Positions 1 through 5,913 are shown, counted from the first letter of the stretch. The stretch: DNA of 5,913 nucleotides from an uncultured Actinomycetes bacterium (GCA_937888775.1 CALAQT010000176.1:1-5913); one strand, 5' to 3'. Notes: generated by a model from the letters alone, not told the origin. A program made the numbers and translations.

Positions 1-79
1 ACAGTTAGCCACGAACTCCTGAGTAGCAAGCACAAGAGCAGCAGCCTCGCCGGCATCGCCCGGACTGCTGCCTCCGGAC

Positions 80-113
80 AAAACCAGCAGCCGGGCTCCT
101 CGCTGCCGGTTTT
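80..113. terminator. Bidirectional terminator-like hairpin
   Basis: AAAACCAGCAGC (80-91) pairs with GCTGCCGGTTTT (102-113) across a 10-base loop, with one A-C mismatch in 12 positions. The GC core is flanked by four A on one side and four T on the other, so a transcript from either strand ends in a short U-run after the stem. This suits the space between convergent genes, but the U-run is short and the gene to the left lies outside the window. Confidence 0.45.
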
Positions 114-130
114 GAGCACAGGCAGTCACG

Positions 131-181
131 CTGCCGGCGCCGCCGGCCGCTTCTGCATCGCCGCTGAAGCGGCCACGGCAG
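131..181. other. Large imperfect hairpin
   Basis: GGCCGCTTC (145-153) pairs perfectly with GAAGCGGCC (166-174) over a 12-base loop. Outside a bulge, CTGCCG (131-136) pairs with CGGCAG (176-181). Together this makes a 15-bp two-part stem. It lies 18 bases after the terminator-like hairpin at 80-113, so the two may form one structured 3' region or small-RNA-like element. No function is visible from sequence alone. Confidence 0.45.
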
Positions 182-646
182 ATCGGATCAGAGTTAGCTG
201 ACCCGCCGCACGCGAGCTAGCACCAGGGGGTGTCCCCAGGGGCGGCGCGGGCTTGCGCTTTGCCACGGTTGCGATCGTCCGCGCGCCGGGGCGGGGCCGC
301 GCGCCCTCCAGTCCGCGCCAAGCAGGGCTCTGCCGGCGCCGGGGCAGATGCTCGCCGCAAGCAGGGGCCCCGCGCTGTGCTGCTGGAGCCAGCTGAAAGG
401 GGAAGCCTGCTGCGCGGGATTCGGGGCGGCCGAGAGTTCTGCGTATTCGTGAGGCTGTCGCACAAACCCGACGAACCGGAAATCTGTTGTGCGGAGGTCC
501 AATCGGGCGCGGCGCCACCAAGGCCAAATTGGTCGCGTGAAGTCCTCGACGTCGGTCAGCGCGCCTCCTGACGCGTCGGTTCTCGGGGCGCCTCGACTGC
601 GTTTGGAGGTTTTGCCAACGCCTCTGTTTGTGCGACAGCGTCTCGG

Positions 647-662
647 GGCCGGCGCGCCGGCC
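647..662. repeat. 16-bp perfect palindrome GGCCGGCGCGCCGGCC
   Basis: The sequence equals its own reverse complement over all 16 bases and consists only of G and C. It could extrude as a cruciform, act as a dimeric protein site, or be chance in GC-rich DNA. There are no flanking direct repeats and no adjacent promoter-like sequence. Confidence 0.5.
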
Positions 663-838
663 AACCTCTGAGGGATGAGAATCGCGATCCGGGCAGGGCA
701 AGCCCACCCCTTGGTCTTTGGCGCTGCCGCGAAGGGGGTTGACTTCGCGCGGACCGCGATAGCGAAGTGGGACCGTTGCGGGCATTCTGACACCGATCAG
801 TCCCGACCTCCGCAGATTCACAGGACAGCCTCACGATG

Positions 839-874
839 GAGCAGCAGCGGGCGAGACGAGCCCGCGGGCTGCTC
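839..874 (-). terminator. Strong hairpin downstream of the metallopeptidase stop codon
   Basis: GAGCAGC (839-845) pairs with GCTGCTC (868-874). After a small internal loop (A against GG), GCGGGC (847-852) pairs with GCCCGC (860-865), leaving a 7-base loop. The 13 base pairs are almost all strong. The hairpin lies about 100 bases past the stop codon of the minus-strand gene. No T-run follows on either strand, so it would be a U-less hairpin terminator or an mRNA 3' stabiliser. Its role is inferred from position. Confidence 0.4.
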
Positions 875-976
875 AGGTGACTGGCGTCTGCTTGGTTGTT
901 CGCTGGTCGCCTACGCCAAGCCGTCGGTGAAGCAGCTCTACGGTACGCCTGCGATTTTGCCGTTTCCGATCCGGGC

Positions 977-3900
977 CTACTTGACGGCCGGCCGGGGGAC
1001 GTTGAGCGCCGTGGCGCGGGCCAGCCCGCCAGCACTGAGCGAGAGCCGGAGGCTGAGCAGGTTGCGACTACGAAGGATGTGCACGGTCAGGTGCCGCGTG
1101 CGCCGGCCGACCGCGAACCGCTGCGGCCGCAGACCGGCGACCCGCACGACGAGCGTCGCGTCGAGCGAGCTTGACACGGTCAAGCGGAGCGACCGGGCCC
1201 TGCGCCCGAGCGCCCGGGGGGCCTGTAGCGTCAGGAACAGCGGCCGCGCCGCGCGGAGTCGGACCACAAGGGACGCGACGCCCGTGCGACCGAAGCGGTC
1301 GCGGGCGACGAGGTCGATCCGGCGCACGCCGGCGGGAAGGCCGGAGACGGTGATCTGGGAGCCTGTGCCAAGCAGCCGCCGCCCAAGCGTCCAGCGAAGC
1401 TGGTGCCCTGCAAGCAGGCGGGATTGGTCGTCGAACGCCTGGCCTGAGAGCACCAGCGGTGCGTCATTGGGCTGGCGCAAGCCGGGCCACGGAATCAGGA
1501 TCCGCACGGACGGCGGCGCTCCCGGGGAGCTAAAGCGCCGGGAGACGGCGGTTGTCGTCTGGAAGCCATCATCTACGACGACGCGGATGCGCGCGTGTGT
1601 CGAGCGGAACAGGTAGCGTGCGGGGAGCAGCGCGCTGCCGCGGTTCGGTCCCATCCAGACGGGGTTCCAGCTGCGGCCGCCGTCGCCGGAGTAGTCGATC
1701 TCGACATCGAGGGCATCGCGGTCCCGGTCGGTCGCGCGCCAGCGGGCCACCGCGTTGCTTGCGTGGAAGCTCGGAAGCTGCGGGATCGTGACGGTCGGCG
1801 GGTGAGCGCTCTTCTTGCGCGTGGCGAGCGTCACGCCGTTGCTGGCGACGGCAACGCTCGTGACCCCGGCGGCGGGGACTACGGCGGTCAGGGTGAGGAT
1901 CGGTTGCGGCGGCTTGGCGTCGACGTGTCCGAAGGATGCGAGCATCGGTACGTCAATGGGTGCGCGACCGGTCGACGTGGTCGCGATCAGGTGATAGGGC
2001 GAGCCGGAGGCGGGTTGCGGTGGCGCCTTCACGGGATTGACGTCGACGATCGTCACGTGGCCGTCGCGGTCCACGGATGCCGTTACCTGCAGGGACGCGA
2101 CGGCGTTCGCGGCTGCGTGGGCCTTGGCGACGGCGCTTCGGGTGACGTCGGCGCTCAGGTACCCGAAGCTGGCCAGGATCGCGTTCCAGTTGTGGACCGA
2201 GACCCACGCGTTCGCGGCTGAGCCATTCTGCAGGATCCCGAGCGGATCGCCGTCGCTCACGTTGGCGCAGTACGACATGAAGTCGAACCACTGCGTAGGG
2301 GAGGCGGATGCGGGGATCACCTCGTACGGGAACGGGTACCCGGACGGGGCGGGAGCCAGACCAACGCTCTGCAGGAAGCCGTTCTGGTCTGGTGGCCATG
2401 GCTCGGCCGACTGGGTACCTCCACCTGGAAGGACCGCTGCGCCGCATCCGGCCGACGCATGAGGTCGCCCGAGGAGGTGGAACAGCTCGTGTGTGACGCT
2501 CGTCAGAGGCTCCGGCGCGTTGACGAATGCAAAATCGTGCGTGTCCAGCCCAAGCTCCTGCCAGCAAGTGCCATTGGCCTTTGCGGAGCGGATGTCGTTG
2601 TGCTCGATGCCAACGTCCGCGCCGTGCGCCGGCTCACCGTGATTGCAGACGTAATGCCTGACCCTGTCGAGCAGCTCGGCTGTGACTTGCAGCGAGGAGT
2701 TGCCCTTTCCGACCTGATCGCCGATGTCGATCGTGTCGGCGTACGGCTCCACGATCAGCGGGATCGGCGTCACCACCCGCGCCCACTGGAACACTGTGTT
2801 GGGATCCGGGAGCGTCGCGTCGTACGGGTTCGTGACGATCATCGCGAGCGGGCGAATCTCGAACGGGAATGTGTAGAAGAACGGGATCTCACCGATCGCG
2901 AACTTGTTGTCGATCTGGCACGCGCTGGTGGTACACGGCGCCCACGCCGGCGGCTGGCCGGGCAACGCGGCGGTGTGGGCCGTCGCCTGGACCTTGAGCG
3001 GGGGCAGCTGATCCGATTGGGCCGGCAACAGGTCCGCCTCGAGCTCGACCTTCCCGCGCTCCCATGAGGACGGAAGAACAAACGTGTAGACGCCGGTGTA
3101 GTTGTCCTGCAAGAAATCGGGCCCGAACCCCGAAAGCCCCGGAGTGAGCTTGCCGGGAGTCGTCATCGGCAGTAACGGGCTCCCCGGAAGCGAGACAAGA
3201 TCGCCGGAGCTGTCATAGCTGTAGCCCTTCAGCTCAGCCGGTACCAGAATCCCCGACGCCGGCCCGTACCGAAGGTCGGCATACACGCGCACGACGGTCG
3301 ACTTGAAGGCCGCGAGGTTGGCGAGCGCCTGCTGGGTCCCGGGCGTGGCCGCTTGCCCGATCGTCACGTAAGGGATCGGCGCACCCGGATTGCTCGGATT
3401 GCGTTGCGGCAGGACCGGCAACTGCGTGCCCTGCGTGATCTGCATCGAGAGCACTTCCGGGTCGAACTTCGGTGCGCACGTCCCGCCGACCTTGAACGTC
3501 GTGTCTTCCTCCGTAAAAGGTGGCGCCGTTGCGTGGATCGTGGCGGTACGGCTGAAAACCGTGAAACCAGTCACCGGCGCGGTCAACGTGAGCGTGACCG
3601 CCTGCGCGAAGACGCCGTTCGGGAACGTGACCTCGGTGGGATTGAACGCCGCTTGCACGCCTGGCGGGAGCCCAGTCACAGACAGCGACACGGGACCGGG
3701 GAAGCTGGCGGCGCGTCCGACCTGCACCGGTACCGTGATCGTGCATGGCGACAGGCTGATGTTGGTCGAGCCCTGGATCGCGACAAAGAACGCCGGCAGA
3801 ACCCCCACGTCGAGAATGAGCGAGTGGCTCACGGTGCCCGCGCTGGGGTCCTGCGGCGTGCCCGTCACGGTGACCGCCACGTCCCCACCATAGATCGGCG

Positions 3901-4789
3901 GCGCGGTCGGATCCGCAGACAGAGTGAGCGTGCTCGCTGTGCCGTCGGCCGGATCAGGAGCGAACTGCGCGTGGACGCCAGACGGCAGCCCGCTTACATC
4001 TAGCCGGATATTGCCCGCGGAGCCGGCGAGCCGGCCGATCGCGATCGTGTCTGTCGCACTCGCGCCTTGCACCACCCTCACGTCGCCGCTGCCAGCGCCG
4101 AGCGTGAAGTCAGGTGGCGCCGGCGCCGACGGCGTGTCGAAGCTGAGATCGTCGATCGCGATCTGCTTGTCGTCGTCGCTTCCATCAGTTCGCGCGGTCA
4201 CCTCGAAGCCGACGATTATCGCCGTCGGGCTCGAGACCGACAGCTGCGTATGGACGCCAGCGGCCTCCTTGACCAGCGTCTGCGGAGAGGCCGCGACCTG
4301 ATGCCCCGCGGAGTCAAAGGCGAGCAACGTCACGAACGCACAGGCCGCGTCCATGGCCCCACCCGAACAGCTCGTATCCGTCCCCAGATAGCCGACGTCG
4401 ACCGATACAGCCGACCGCGGCACCGCGAACGTACCGGTCGTGTTCGGGACATAGAACTCACACGCGAAGCAGTGCGAGATGTCCGCGACCTGAGTGCCCG
4501 ACTGGGCCTGCCCGGCGGGAGCAGTCAGCGTCACCGGTAGCAGGCCCTGGCCAGCCCCGCCCGGCAGCGGCCCGAACGTGACGCCCTGCCCGACGCCGCC
4601 GAGGTCGGCGTACTGGTTCGTGATCGTCGTCCCCGGCGCATACCCGTCGAAGTCGACCTTCGTGTCCGCCCACGCCGAACCCGGCACCAGCAGCACCATC
4701 ATCGCGACAGCCGCCGCAGCCACCAACCGTCTTACGGGCCTCGCTCCCACCGCAACCCGCACCCTACTCCGAGCATCCGCGGCGGTCAA
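977..4789 (-). CDS. Secreted multidomain metzincin-type zinc metallopeptidase with Ig-like repeats
   Basis: Predicted exported zinc endopeptidase of 1270 residues; the substrate is unknown. Residues 16-41 form a signal peptide: an Arg-rich start (ARPVRR), a hydrophobic core, and an AWA cleavage site before D42. Residues 42-220 are a beta-rich module beginning VDFDGYAPGT. Residues 228-330 and 335-438 are two related Ig-like repeats (GLPSGV and GLPPGV). Residues 440-620 contain ITQGTQ and TVVRVYADL, a pattern I associate with the module preceding such catalytic domains. The catalytic domain (about 640-880) has HELFHLLGRPH at 767-777, with zinc ligands H767, H771 and H777, catalytic E768, and a Met-turn DFMSYC with M838. 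Ig-like domains follow at about 993-1178, then a basic tail. There is no LPXTG anchor or C-terminal membrane helix, so release or wall binding is expected. The frame opens at a TTG without a clear ribosome site; GTG codons at 4762 and 4750 are alternatives, and 4750 fits the promoter best. The metzincin assignment is firm, the exact peptidase family is not. The gene stands alone. Confidence 0.93.
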   Translation of the reverse strand: MTAADARSRVRVAVGARPVRRLVAAAAVAMMVLLVPGSAWADTKVDFDGYAPGTTITNQYADLGGVGQGVTFGPLPGGAGQGLLPVTLTAPAGQAQSGTQVADISHCFACEFYVPNTTGTFAVPRSAVSVDVGYLGTDTSCSGGAMDAACAFVTLLAFDSAGHQVAASPQTLVKEAAGVHTQLSVSSPTAIIVGFEVTARTDGSDDDKQIAIDDLSFDTPSAPAPPDFTLGAGSGDVRVVQGASATDTIAIGRLAGSAGNIRLDVSGLPSGVHAQFAPDPADGTASTLTLSADPTAPPIYGGDVAVTVTGTPQDPSAGTVSHSLILDVGVLPAFFVAIQGSTNISLSPCTITVPVQVGRAASFPGPVSLSVTGLPPGVQAAFNPTEVTFPNGVFAQAVTLTLTAPVTGFTVFSRTATIHATAPPFTEEDTTFKVGGTCAPKFDPEVLSMQITQGTQLPVLPQRNPSNPGAPIPYVTIGQAATPGTQQALANLAAFKSTVVRVYADLRYGPASGILVPAELKGYSYDSSGDLVSLPGSPLLPMTTPGKLTPGLSGFGPDFLQDNYTGVYTFVLPSSWERGKVELEADLLPAQSDQLPPLKVQATAHTAALPGQPPAWAPCTTSACQIDNKFAIGEIPFFYTFPFEIRPLAMIVTNPYDATLPDPNTVFQWARVVTPIPLIVEPYADTIDIGDQVGKGNSSLQVTAELLDRVRHYVCNHGEPAHGADVGIEHNDIRSAKANGTCWQELGLDTHDFAFVNAPEPLTSVTHELFHLLGRPHASAGCGAAVLPGGGTQSAEPWPPDQNGFLQSVGLAPAPSGYPFPYEVIPASASPTQWFDFMSYCANVSDGDPLGILQNGSAANAWVSVHNWNAILASFGYLSADVTRSAVAKAHAAANAVASLQVTASVDRDGHVTIVDVNPVKAPPQPASGSPYHLIATTSTGRAPIDVPMLASFGHVDAKPPQPILTLTAVVPAAGVTSVAVASNGVTLATRKKSAHPPTVTIPQLPSFHASNAVARWRATDRDRDALDVEIDYSGDGGRSWNPVWMGPNRGSALLPARYLFRSTHARIRVVVDDGFQTTTAVSRRFSSPGAPPSVRILIPWPGLRQPNDAPLVLSGQAFDDQSRLLAGHQLRWTLGRRLLGTGSQITVSGLPAGVRRIDLVARDRFGRTGVASLVVRLRAARPLFLTLQAPRALGRRARSLRLTVSSSLDATLVVRVAGLRPQRFAVGRRTRHLTVHILRSRNLLSLRLSLSAGGLARATALNVPRPAVK
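2150..2872 (-). other. Metzincin catalytic domain (HExxHxxGxxH plus Met-turn)
   Basis: This covers residues about 640-880. The zinc motif HELFHLLGRPH is encoded at 2459-2491 and the Met-turn methionine (FDFMSYC) at 2276-2278, 61 residues after the third His. Between them lies a Cys-containing loop (AGCG, C782) with a Pro-rich stretch and NGFLQSVGL. After the Met-turn comes WVSVHNWNAIL, like the Trp-containing helix that follows it in related enzymes. C782 and C841 could form a disulfide (inference). Residue F770 stands where many relatives have Gly (HELGH); it is not a ligand, so activity is expected. Confidence 0.88.
3476..4108 (-). repeat. Two tandem Ig-like domains within the metallopeptidase
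   Basis: Residues 228-330 and 335-438 share one plan: a short beta start, then LxVxGLPxGVxAxFxP, then an alternating stretch (STLTLSADPTAP in the first, VTLTLTAPVT in the second), then a closing beta strand. This is typical of secreted bacterial Ig-like or beta-sandwich spacer domains that hold a catalytic domain away from the surface or bind polymers. The repeats have diverged in sequence, so this is an old duplication and not recent DNA repetition. Confidence 0.7.
4667..4750 (-). other. Signal peptide coding segment
   Basis: Counted from the preferred GTG at 4750, the segment encodes 28 residues: a short Arg-rich stretch (GARPVRR), an Ala/Val/Met/Leu hydrophobic core (VAAAAVAMMVLLV), then PGSAWA before Asp. 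A39 and A41 fit the -3/-1 rule for signal peptidase I. There is no lipobox Cys and no twin-Arg motif followed by the usual Tat residues, so Sec export is likely. The longer TTG start would only add 13 polar residues in front. Confidence 0.8.
4761..4789 (-). promoter_or_regulatory. Promoter-like -35/-10 pair for the metallopeptidase gene
   Basis: Read on the minus strand, TTGACC (4789-4784) is followed by exactly 17 bases and then TAGGGT (4766-4761). This fits the housekeeping sigma pattern TTGACA-N17-TANNNT well. Transcription would begin near 4754, only a few bases before the GTG at 4750, giving an almost leaderless mRNA of a kind common in actinobacteria. If real, the TTG at 4789 cannot be the start codon because it lies in the -35 box. 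The assignment rests on pattern only. Confidence 0.45.
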
Positions 4790-4953
4790 CGTGCGGGCCG
4801 TCCGAGCCCCGGGGTCATCTCCGCCCTCGCCGCGATCGTTGCCACGTTGTCCTCGAGGAACAGCAGGATCAGGCGTTAGCCAGCACGCGGTGTCGTCACG
4901 CTCGCTTTGCGCCAGCGGAGCGGTCGTCTCGACGACGCCCTCGTGCGCGGTTC
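4790..4953. other. Upstream region of the metallopeptidase gene with a gene-relic frame
   Basis: These 164 bases separate the metallopeptidase start from the GAF-like remnant. A minus-strand frame here (codons from 4872, TGA at 4788-4786) reads LILLFLEDNVATIAARAEMT and ends GRPAR, with about 86% G/C third positions; it is closed upstream by a TAA at 4878-4876. It looks like the end of a decayed coding sequence. No operator-like inverted repeat stands out. Confidence 0.35.
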
Positions 4954-5274
4954 TCAGGTTCGACGAAAGGGCCGTAGCGGAACGAGTCGGTCGACTGAGG
5001 GCTCGTAGCGCTCGACACCCAGCACGAGCTCGGTCAGGACCGCGGTCAGCGGCGCGTCACGAGCGATCAACTCGTGCAGGCGGGTGTGGCAGGCCACCAG
5101 CTCGCGGGCACGCAGCGCGTCGCACTCGGCACGACGCAGCGCAGCAGCTGAGCCGTCAGAAACGACCGGCGATTCCGGAGCCTGGATTGCCATGGTGAAC
5201 CAACGACCGTCAGACGGCCACCCCTCGACCTTTATCGCCGGGCGTGGACGTACGGAGGACGTAACCTCACGCAT
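4954..5274 (-). pseudogene. Probable remnant of a signalling protein with a GAF-like start
   Basis: The minus frame from the ATG at 5274 gives 106 residues. The best part (5016-5108) reads ELVACHTRLHELIARDAP, then LTAVLTELVLGVERYEPS. This resembles the helix that opens GAF domains in sensor kinases and cyclic-di-GMP proteins, after an Ala/Arg-rich linker (AAALRRAECDALRAREL). Third codon positions are mostly G/C there. In place of the expected beta strands, the frame runs into VDRLVPLRPFRRT and stops. At this length it cannot hold a GAF fold, and the N-terminal half is not recognisable. No ribosome site is visible before the ATGs at 5274 or 5193. I read it as a truncated relic; a small real gene or chance frame is possible. 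The frame is open back to an upstream start at 5550, but that part overlaps the plus-strand frame at 5278-5454 and looks less coding. Confidence 0.35.
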
Positions 5275-5277
5275 CGA

Positions 5278-5454
5278 ATGGTCGCCCACTGCGCAAACAA
5301 GGCGACCGCCCGGCTCATTGACGGCGCCGAACTCGACGCCATTTGTCAACAGGTGATGGCCGAATACGGCTTCTTCGCCAAGGCCACCCGGCCGCCGGTC
5401 ACCCTCATATGGCGCCTTCAGGGCACGCAGATTCCGTACGGCGATCGAGGCTAG
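5278..5454 (+). pseudogene. 58-codon protein-like frame, possible C-terminal fragment of a small oxidoreductase
   Basis: From the ATG at 5278 to the TAG at 5452 the plus strand reads as a compact, ordinary-looking protein: KATARLIDGAELDAICQQVM, then AEYGFFAKATRPPVTLIWRL and a short tail. About four fifths of third codon positions are G or C. The order (short strand with A-R-L, acidic turn, helix with a YGFF-type end, TRPPV and a final strand) recalls C-termini of deazaflavin-dependent nitroreductase-like or PPOX-type proteins, but I cannot name the family securely. The frame is open back to a TGA at 5149, yet that part looks less protein-like. A GGAGG at 5254-5258 lies 19 bases before the ATG, too far to serve it. 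A relic tail of a lost gene is more likely than a complete small gene. Confidence 0.35.
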
Positions 5455-5913
5455 CGACACCTGCACCATCAAGCGCCGTCTCGGCCCGTGCCCTGGGGGA
5501 CTGTGCGCCTTTCCGCGTACTCGTCCGGGAACAACCACACACGTTCGCACACATCACCGCCGGCACCTCGGGGCGCCCGGCATGGACCCGCGGGCACAGG
5601 TCGGCCAGAGTCTCCATCGGCGCCGCGGTCGACGCCCCCATTCTCGTCGACATAGGCTCCCTGGGGTCAGCCGCGGCTGGGGCGCCGGAATGAGGATCGC
5701 TGCCCACCGCTCGAAGCCAAGCATGAGAGTCGCCCTTGCCGGCCGCCAGACTTCTGCATTGTCGTGTGCGACGCGAGGTCGCACGTTTCGAGTGAACACG
5801 CTGGATTGGAGGCTAGGTCGATGACGTAGAGCGTTGTTTCAGGTCCGTGCTCGATGGCCTGTCCCCTCCCTGACGTGCGTCGTCCGACTCCTGGTCGGCG
5901 GGGTTCGAAGCTC
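5455..5913. other. Right end of the window, no gene supported
   Basis: Overlapping open frames on both strands reach about 5800, but none combines a recognisable product with a ribosome site. The most protein-like is the plus frame ending in TGA at 5691-5693 (VSIGAAVDAPILVDIGSLGS near its end). It shares its third-base column with an opposing minus frame, so codon statistics cannot decide between them. A perfect 7-bp hairpin GTGCGAC/GTCGCAC lies at 5766-5784 and a 5-bp one at 5884-5898. The sequence ends within an unexplained stretch. Confidence 0.4.
5766..5784. other. Small perfect hairpin
   Basis: GTGCGAC (5766-5772) pairs with GTCGCAC (5778-5784) across the loop GCGAG. On the plus strand it is followed by GTTTCG, too weak a T-run for a confident terminator. 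It may be an operator half-site pair or chance. Confidence 0.3.

Larger units (their letters stand above)
202..976. other. Stretch without a convincing gene
   Basis: Several open frames exist on both strands here because stop codons are rare in such GC-rich DNA. Their products are Arg/Pro/Ala-rich, lack recognisable domains and show no consistent third-base preference. What can be supported is secondary structure: a 16-bp palindrome at 647-662, alternative stems at 728-767, and the hairpin at 839-874 that may end the metallopeptidase transcript. A 14-codon frame (836-880) beginning MEQQRARRARG falls inside that last hairpin and is not supported as a gene. Confidence 0.5.

Noticed and set aside
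3..198. Seven-base direct repeat AGTTAGC at 3-9 and 192-198, as possible target-site duplication around an inserted element
   Set aside because: The repeat is short and has no matching terminal inverted repeats beside it; the chance of such a match in the region is high.
126..821. Long minus-strand open frames of about 200-230 codons in the left region
   Set aside because: Products are Arg/Pro/Ala-rich with no recognisable domain. Several frames overlap in the same DNA, and none shows a ribosome site or a clear third-base bias. Open frames of this size arise by chance at this GC content.
675..1616. Plus-strand open frame of 313 codons
   Set aside because: More than half lies antisense to the C-terminal part of the peptidase, whose frame is clearly the real one. 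The product is Arg/Ser-rich and featureless.
1595..4540. Many open frames antisense to, or out of frame within, the peptidase gene
   Set aside because: They mirror the strong codon bias of the minus-strand gene, and their translations are low-complexity Arg/Gly/Ala-rich sequences.
4494..5198. Plus-strand open frame of 234 codons
   Set aside because: It overlaps the signal peptide, the promoter region and the GAF-like remnant in antisense. The product is Arg/Ser/Ala-rich with no domain.
5836..5913. tRNA-like ending (GGGGTTCGAAGCTC) at the right edge with a preceding small hairpin like a variable arm
   Set aside because: The T-loop-like motif is present, but I could not find a matching D-arm, anticodon stem or acceptor stem upstream, and the 3' part lies outside the window.
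1..5913. CRISPR array, insertion sequence, phage or defence gene cluster
   Set aside because: There are no regularly spaced repeats, no transposase or integrase motifs and no second intact gene that would form a system with the peptidase.

Overview
The window is high-GC bacterial DNA (roughly two thirds G+C by eye). It is dominated by one long minus-strand gene with G/C-rich third codon positions. The GC content, the build of the protein and a promoter lying almost on top of a GTG start fit an actinobacterium. A deep-branching soil lineage such as the Thermoleophilia is possible, but that is inference from style; nothing in the window settles the taxon.

Layout. Positions 1-976 hold no gene I can defend. 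They contain several strong hairpins: a two-way terminator-like one at 80-113, a larger one at 131-181, a 16-bp palindrome at 647-662, switch-like stems at 728-767, and a 13-bp stem at 839-874 placed to end the big gene. Positions 977-4789 (minus strand) encode an exported multidomain zinc metallopeptidase of the metzincin type. It has a signal peptide, a beta-rich N-terminal module, two Ig-like repeats, a pre-catalytic module, a catalytic domain with HELFHLLGRPH and a Met-turn (DFMSYC), further Ig-like domains and a very basic C-terminal tail. A promoter-like pair (TTGACC, 17 bp, TAGGGT) lies inside the first codons of the longest frame, so translation probably starts at the GTG at 4750.

Positions 4790-5913 look like a gene graveyard. 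On the minus strand, a frame ending at 4954 carries a helix like the start of GAF domains in signalling proteins, then stops. On the plus strand, a 58-codon protein-like frame (5278-5454) resembles the tail of a small oxidoreductase. A further short protein-like minus frame ends at 4786. The last 459 bases hold only ambiguous open frames and small hairpins.

Working together: there is no operon. The metallopeptidase appears to be a single-gene transcription unit making a secreted enzyme that probably acts on protein outside the cell or at its surface. I see no CRISPR array, tRNA, rRNA, insertion sequence or multi-gene system.
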